Shown here: piece by piece, positions 57,861 to 64,000 of the stretch
How positions within the stretch are numbered: the first letter of the stretch is position 1
Layout of the letters: every line of letters begins with the position of its first letter
NCBI GenBank assembly: GCA_036852015.1
Contig: JAANDG010000200.1
Coordinates: 62,001-126,000, forward strand
Direction: 5' to 3'
DNA length: 64,000 nucleotides
DNA from: Pelodera strongyloides
Lineage: Eukaryota > Nematoda > Chromadorea > Rhabditida > Rhabditidae
The notes under the pieces: model-generated
Told to the model about the DNA's origin: nothing
Database searches by the model: none
What the model saw: only the letters and a program-made list of their open reading frames with translations
Made by a program: the position numbers and the translations under genes

Positions 57861-59353
57861 CTATGTATAAATGCAACATCGCTGGCTTAGGGCCTCAACA
57901 TCTTTGCAGAATATATATGGGTATCCTCCGTTTTCTCCTCTTCCAAATAGTACATTAGCATAATTGAAATAGACAAGCAAACCGGGGGTGTCAGCAGGGA
58001 GAGACAGAGAGAGAGAGAGAGAGACAGAGAGAGTAGAGAGGTTGAGTTACAGAGAGAAAGAGATAATTATTATACACCAGAAGCTGGCAGAAGCGCAATG
58101 TCAATTACTAATTAGCTCTTCACACGGAGAAGAAGCTTTTGACACCCAAAGTCAGAAGTTAACTCAGTGTCAGTGTGTGGACAAAATAATTAGTTGACCA
58201 TGAAGTTTTCAACATATGCTGTATTCTAAGAATTAAAGAAATTTTGGAAAGTTGATAATAAAGTCGATGTGAGTATTAGGAAATAGATTGGTAGAGGGAA
58301 GCAACATGAAATAAGGCACATAAGCGTTTTGAAGCGCTTCATAGTTGATCCTTGTGAGCCGAAAGAGCGCCGTTTTTGCGCCAAAACCTCGCGGCAAGCT
58401 TCTTCGGTGTGAGGAGACGAGCTTCTCTGACTACCAGACGCGAAGCACTGTTTACAACTAGAAAATTAGACCATTCGGCTAATTATTTGTCTATTGTTAG
58501 CTCATTAGGCATTAGGGCACTTGCTCTCTCACACATTTCAAGTGTTTTCGTTGGCTTCTCCTAAAGTGTCGGGAATTTACATATATAGCAACAAGTGCAT
58601 TTTGTTTAGACCTACCAGCTGTCTGGCGTGATTTGCACGGCGAAGAAAATGGAACATACCCGCATAACGAAGCAAACGTTAAAAAGCGGTGTAGCACGTG
58701 GTTTTGTAACATATTCAGGGCAACAATAACAATGCACAAAATGCACATTTTAGAAATCAACCATGAATTAAAATATAAATATATATAAATAGGCCCAGAC
58801 TCAAAAGATCTGGAACCTAATCCAGTTGCTAGAAAGGAAGAGGATATCGCACCACGCGGCACTCAAACGTGCCGCGCACGAGAGCCGCGGAAAGAATAAT
58901 ATAGGGGAGCGGAAAGCGGAGAAAAACCTCGCGGATGGAAGATTTTTTGAGGTGCAGGCAAATTTGTGGGCTGCAAAATAAAACATAATATCATGAAAAG
59001 CATAATTACCGTAGCGATCTATTCCCTTAACCCCTTAACGTTCACATCGTGAGAACTTTTCAAAATGTGTTTGGAAGCACAAATCCTAAACAGGAAAAGA
59101 AATCCATTCCTATATCTAGCAAAACTAGTCTCTTGGGTTCATGGCTCATGGCATGTAAGGTTTGTGTTATTATCATTTCTAAAGGTTATGAAGGCGCAAA
59201 AGGCTAAAGGCTACGAAGCGGCCGTATACTAAATTGCCCAAATAAGCTCTGAACAGTAGCACATTCTCGGGCAGTTGTCGACTTTGATGCTTCAATTGAA
59301 TGAAAAGAATCTGTTTGGTGTTTGCTGTGAAGCTAATGGACAACGAGATGAAA

Positions 59354-59411
<58 letters not shown>

Positions 59412-60338
59412 GAGAGTAGAGTCCAAATTTGAATACAAACCGAATAGATACTAGCAAACAACGAACACGAGGCTTTAACCAAAGAAGAAGAATTGAATAG
59501 CAAGCACTTCCGAGCCGAACAGCTTAGCATTGACACCCATTGACACTCATCGACAGTATTGGTGTTCAACACAATAAAACACACAAAACTGGGAACAAAA
59601 AAATCAGGAATGCACCTTGTGGAGCACAAGAAACATCTACTTTTGGAAATGTTATAAGAAACGGCTGCCGAACGGATAAGCAAACTGTAGGCATGAGTAA
59701 AGAGACCAAGTAAATAGCGTTTAGGCCAAGGTCCCTTTTAGAAACGCTTCAAAAACGGCCAGGAGACATTCTAATATAAACCGTCACTCATGCATGAATA
59801 CATTTACAGTGATTCTTTTCCGCCTTCGATAAACCTATATCTTGTTTGATGTTTTAGCCGAAAATGGTGTAAAAGTTTAAACCAGCTGGAGCTCTAATGT
59901 AATATAATGAACAATATTAATAACCAACGTTCTACGAAATTGAAAAAAAAATGTAAATGTATGTTACTGAAGTTATCCTCTACTTTCTCAGGTCCTATAA
60001 TTGGATCTTGCACTTCATGACCTTGTGAGGGGTGAGGCTTTACAAAACTCCCTCAAAAGAAAGAATAAAGAATTCCCCGAAAAGAGATAATTCACCAACG
60101 AAGGATCTAGGAAAATTAGCACTTGCTGTGTGAAACTGTCAGTGAAATGAACAAAAAAAGTAAATTAATTAGAACTCATGGAAGGCCAGCCACTGGTAGC
60201 TGTTCATCCGAAATAGTAACGTATGGAACTTTTAGAACTGTGGGGCAACAGAAAATATTTCGTATGACTGTTAGGACCTTTTCTTTACTTTCAAAGATAC
60301 AGTTCTTCCTTCAAGTTTATAAACGACGAACGTAAGTA

Positions 60339-60690
60339 CATTTATCAGTGGGTTTCTTTTTTGGTTTATCTATACCTCAATGATTACAAATGTAAATGAT
60401 GTTCGTATAAAGGTAATATAACAGCCTCCCAACATATGACCCAAGTCTAATAGAAAAAATCTTTGTTTTGAATCGGACGTCACATATCATATACATTAGT
60501 AAGCGCTGCGCATGGATAAACTAAAAACATCTCCTTGATTTATAAAAATCAAGTTCCTATCTAGAGAACCTAAAATGCCCGTGTCTGGCTGTTTTGTAAT
60601 AAATTAATATTATTTTTATACGAACATCATTTACATTAGTAATCTCTGATGTATAGATAAACCAAAAAAAGAAACCCATTGATAAATGCA
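60339..60690. repeat. 352-bp MITE with about 80-base inverted arms
   Basis: 'acatttatcagtgggtttct' and 'aaatgtaaatgatgttcgta' on the left face 'tacgaacatcatttacatta' and 'agaaacccattgataaatgc' on the right. The interior (about 60420-60610) is unrelated. It is not of the TTAA-AGCG type. Confidence 0.85.
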
Positions 60691-61633
60691 CCTATAAAAA
60701 TAAATCTATAAAAGGGAGAGTCCTCCCAGATGAGCTACTTTGCTCGTGGCGGGTGTCTGTTTCCCCAGAGTTCCCGTAATGTTGTCCTATCCGCTTAGTA
60801 GGGTGGAATTAACGAAGTTGATACCCAAGCAAGCACCCAGAATAGAATAACTCAACACTACTTATACCTTATCTAGTGATATAAAGTGATGTAAAGTTGT
60901 AAATAGGTTGCAACGTTCACATCCGTTTACTAATCGATAACACTATCTAGTTTAGTTAGTAAAAAGGTATAGGTATAAAAGTTTCTAAAAGGTAACAATC
61001 GGACAATATCTCAATGATTCAGGGATAATTTAAGATAAATACTGATATCTAAACATTATTGACTACTTCTCTTGTAGCTTAGGCATAATGCGATGTAACA
61101 AGAAACTGAATAATTTAGCGGAGCATCTTCAGTCTCCGTTTTGATTATGGTTAGAAATTTTCGGCATCACAAAAGCTATCCAAAATAACATAAAAGACAA
61201 AAGTCAAAATTCACACTTTCAACTTTCAAGACCTTTCAAGGGTCAGTAAGGCTGAAGTAAAATAATTTTTTTGCAACATTCAACGAACTCAGGATTCAGG
61301 ATACAAATAAAGATGAATAATTGCATATAGGAAACTGCGTAATTGCCCTGAATTGAGCCTCTCTAACAATAAGATGAATCTGTTGGTCTGGCGGGCCAAA
61401 AAGCCAGCAGTCCTGCGGGCCTTCGAAGGCTCGAAGTGCTGCTGACTAGCGGGCTAGCCTCCGGGCGCGCCACTTGAGATATATGTACATACACCCCGGA
61501 GAGGACATATACACACTCGTAATACTTCACGCAAGCGGGAAACATAGGTATGTTGTAGAGTTGCTTATTGGTGAGTAGAACCTGCAACATAACTAACCAA
61601 TAATGCCTGATAGACATAGTCAAGTTAGACAAC

Positions 61634-61738
61634 TCAAAGCGAAATACCTACCGGTTTTTGAATTGAAACACATCGTGGATAACTGAATTCTTATGTATTT
61701 ATGCTCTGCACAAATTTGGCTCGATTTTTTCGCTTTAA
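61634..61738. repeat. Internally deleted MITE family A copy
   Basis: 'caaagcgaaatacctaccgg' at the left, then a jump to TTTTTTCGCT-TTAA at the right; 105 bases. Confidence 0.75.
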
Positions 61739-62260
61739 AGTCATGGGAATAGATCACATAAGGTAATGTAGAACACGGATGCAATGCTAATCTGAAATGA
61801 TCTACATTCTCCTCGGGCTAATCACCGAAAAGGATGATCTACATATGCAAATTCGTTATCTTCCTTTCTTCTCTCCCTTTCTCTCTCCCTTTCTCTCTAT
61901 CTCTCCCTCTCACTCTCTCCTTCTCTCTCCTTCTCTCTCTACCTATCTATTTCCTACATCTTTTGTTTATGCGTATCGTGCAAGATATCCACTGAGCGAA
62001 CACCTTGCAGCGGCACATAAATATAAAGGAACAGCTAGCCTCTGTAACTTGAAACTAAACATATTTATGTAAACAAATTAACACGTGGTTCTGTGATGGA
62101 CATAAACTAAATACTGTATAATGGCTGTGTGGCTACGTGTTAGCAAACTAAATTTGCTAGTCAACCGCGTCGGAAATGGGTGAACCCAGTTGGTGATGGT
62201 TCGCTGTTTTTTTTCGTGGACCAGTCCATTTGAACATCTGATCAGAACCTATAACTTCAT

Positions 62261-62304
62261 AAAAGGTTCTGACAAGAGTTAAAAGCCACTTGTCAGAACC
62301 TTTT
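62261..62304. repeat. Short stem-loop
   Basis: AAAAGGTTCTGACAAG against CTTGTCAGAACCTTTT with a 12-base loop. It is part of the surrounding 'ccaaatgg' repeat region. It resembles a terminator hairpin but has no such role in a eukaryotic genome. Confidence 0.75.
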
Positions 62305-62511
62305 GCTCCAGAAACGGTATTGTCAGAAGGTATTTCACTAAGAACAAGTTTCATCGAAAATCGTTATCAACTGGACCAAATGGTCACTACCCGTTACCCA
62401 TTCACCAAATGTCTCTTTTTTTCGGTAAAAACCGTTCGGAAACGGGCCAGCGACGGTTTTTCTGTGTTTTTGTCAATTATTCCGTTTTCCTGCTGTACGC
62501 ATGCAAATAGT

Positions 62512-62778
62512 AATGGGGTTTCCAAGTATAGCCGATTTTCCTACCAAGTATCGAAAAATTTACCGTATATTGGCACTACACGAGCATATCCACAGGCAGT
62601 TTTTACGACCGATCGCCACGGGACCATTTGTTCAACAAATGCTTAGCTTTAATGGCGGATTTTCTATAATGCGGATGTGTTAAAATTGCGCAAAATTACG
62701 GTAGATTGGCACACTATTTTGCAATTGATACTTGGAAGAAAAACACACGGGTTTTGGCATACTTGGAAACCCCATAAA
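62512..62778. repeat. MITE of the TGGGGTTTCCAAGT group
   Basis: AATGGGGTTTCCAAGTAT at the left, ATACTTGGAAACCCCAT at the right. It shares 'accgtat' and 'ggcactacacgag' with the 100-bp element at 29723. Confidence 0.85.
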
Positions 62779-63523
62779 CAAAACAACGAAACCAAATCTG
62801 AAGAAACATTTTATTCCTTTTTTGCAATCATAACCAAATAGGTCCAGAATAAAATACGACATTTTGTGTTCTTGTCCATTTTTAAATTTTCAGCACATAT
62901 TTGCTACGAATACTGGACCACCTGCCGACCTCATTTGGATACAAAAATATAATATAAATATAAAAAAACTATACAATTCGAAAGCGACATCAAGTGGTTG
63001 AAAGTATGGAAATATATCTTACAGTAATCCACAGTAACCCGAACTTGTTCTTACGGTAGCTATAACAGAGATAGCTACAGTACCTAACCTAAGCTCCCAC
63101 CCACTTACATACATCGCTTTCATACTTCTGTTTCGTATTTAACATATAGAAGCAAAGACGTTAAGTCTCAGTTCACTATTTAACATATACCGAATAATAA
63201 ACATAGGAAATTTAGTGCAATTTGTGAGATTTATATAACAAATAGGGCTATATCACCCAATAACAGGGGCTAGCCCACTGTACATTGAAAACGTGGAGCA
63301 CCTAATCAGCAGCTTGGATTCTACTGTAAATTAATATTCAAATTTACTTGTTATGCAAATTTAATATGCTGATCCAATCCGCCTCATCGGTGCCCTTCAT
63401 TGCATGCAGTTGGGTTCAAAAGTATGCAAATTAAGTTTGGAGAAATTGGAATTTTAGGGTAAAACGGGAAAACACGTTAGTTAGGAAAGATCTATCTGGG
63501 CGAGAAAGCTCATAGTCATAGTC

Positions 63524-63714
63524 TTAAAACGAAATACCAGCCGGTTTTTGAAACGCATCTTAAATATCAGCATTCTTATGCAGTTACGCTGAAGGGGTCT
63601 ATTGGGGTCTATTTTTTATTCAAATTTATGCTTGTTTGCATATGAAGCATAGGCTATCATAGGAAGCATGGAGTACTCGATGCGCTTCAAAAACCGGACG
63701 GTATTTCGCTTTAA
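63524..63714. repeat. TTAA MITE family A copy
   Basis: TTAA-AACGAAATACCAGCCGG to CCGGACGGTATTTCGCT-TTAA. It is slightly longer than the standard copy, with an internal 'gggtctattggggtct' duplication. Confidence 0.88.
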
Positions 63715-64000
63715 TAACAAAGATAAAGTTTGTGATATTTGGCTTGCAATTATTCACAGAGAGAGGTGCAGTTTCTGAAATGGGGAAACCTACTACCTAC
63801 TAGTGGCAAAGAGGTTGGACAGAAATTTGCATAAATGCATAAATTTGAATAAATTAACAAATAAATCTTCCGACGGTAATGCTGTCCAACCTCCCATAGG
63901 TACAATTATATAAAAGTTGTTAAATTTGTAAAATTTGTAAATTATACTAGTGTATAAAATTATAAAATACAAGAGGGATGATTCCGCTGCCTATCGCTAG

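Larger units (their letters stand above)
56619..64000. other. Repeat-rich stretch at the 5' side of the peptidase gene
   Basis: It probably contains the missing first coding exon of the peptidase, or the intron leading to it, because the exon at 56430 starts in phase 2. I could not identify that exon. Elements are listed separately; GA/CT tracts lie at 58005-58040, 59353-59412 and 61870-61950. A split TTAGGC-type array (two direct and several inverted units) is at 57504-57540. No other gene was found. Confidence 0.6.

Noticed and set aside
62261..62304. Stem-loop taken for a bacterial-type terminator
   Set aside because: No bacterial gene context. It is part of a dispersed repeat.
2767..63714. 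Regularly recurring 20-30 base blocks taken for a CRISPR array
   Set aside because: The recurring blocks are ends of dispersed MITEs kilobases apart, with no repeat-spacer periodicity, in a eukaryotic genome.

Overview
The window is eukaryotic, and the evidence points to a nematode. Genes are split into many short exons with GT..AG introns whose acceptors mostly read TTTTCAG or TTTTAG. Coding exons are islands in AT-rich sequence full of small inverted-repeat elements and GA/CT microsatellites. Interstitial arrays of TTAGGC, the nematode telomere unit, occur at 8744 and 40064. Most of what follows comes from joining exons by hand through conserved splice phase; the individual open frames are short and mostly misleading.

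Four protein genes are supported. (1) Plus strand, 9755-13983: a globin with a long Ser/Pro/Gln-rich C-terminal tail. Further exons at 7259-8868 probably form its N-terminus. (2) Minus strand, 28043 down to 15334: a protein of about 959 residues with a helical N-terminal half, a short coiled coil, a Gln/Ser/Pro-rich tail and an acidic Cys-containing end. I do not recognise it. (3) Plus strand, 31834-33559: an ATF4-type bZIP factor whose start is overlapped out of frame by an upstream ORF, as in the stress-controlled ATF4 genes of other animals. (4) Minus strand, 56430 down to 35799: a neprilysin/ECE-type M13 zinc metallopeptidase, complete from the cytoplasmic tail through the membrane anchor to the terminal Cys-x-Val-Trp. 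Only its first exon is missing.

Layout: 1-7250 has no convincing gene and many repeats; 7259-13983 globin; 15334-28043 the unrecognised gene, tail to tail with the globin; 28044-31356 a LINE relic, MITEs and a tRNA-headed SINE; 31357-33559 ATF4; 33560-35798 repeats; 35799-56430 the peptidase, with one 9.6 kb intron packed with repeats; 56431-64000 repeats, presumably including the peptidase 5' region.

The repeat fraction is dominated by non-autonomous elements bounded by TTAA. Several sequence-distinct families share the start TTAA-AG(C/G)G. I found no transposase. The genes do not look like one pathway or an operon. The most interesting biology is the ATF4 upstream ORF, the tailed globin, an Asn-to-Asp change in the peptidase substrate-binding motif, and the dense TTAA element community, one member of which touches a splice acceptor.
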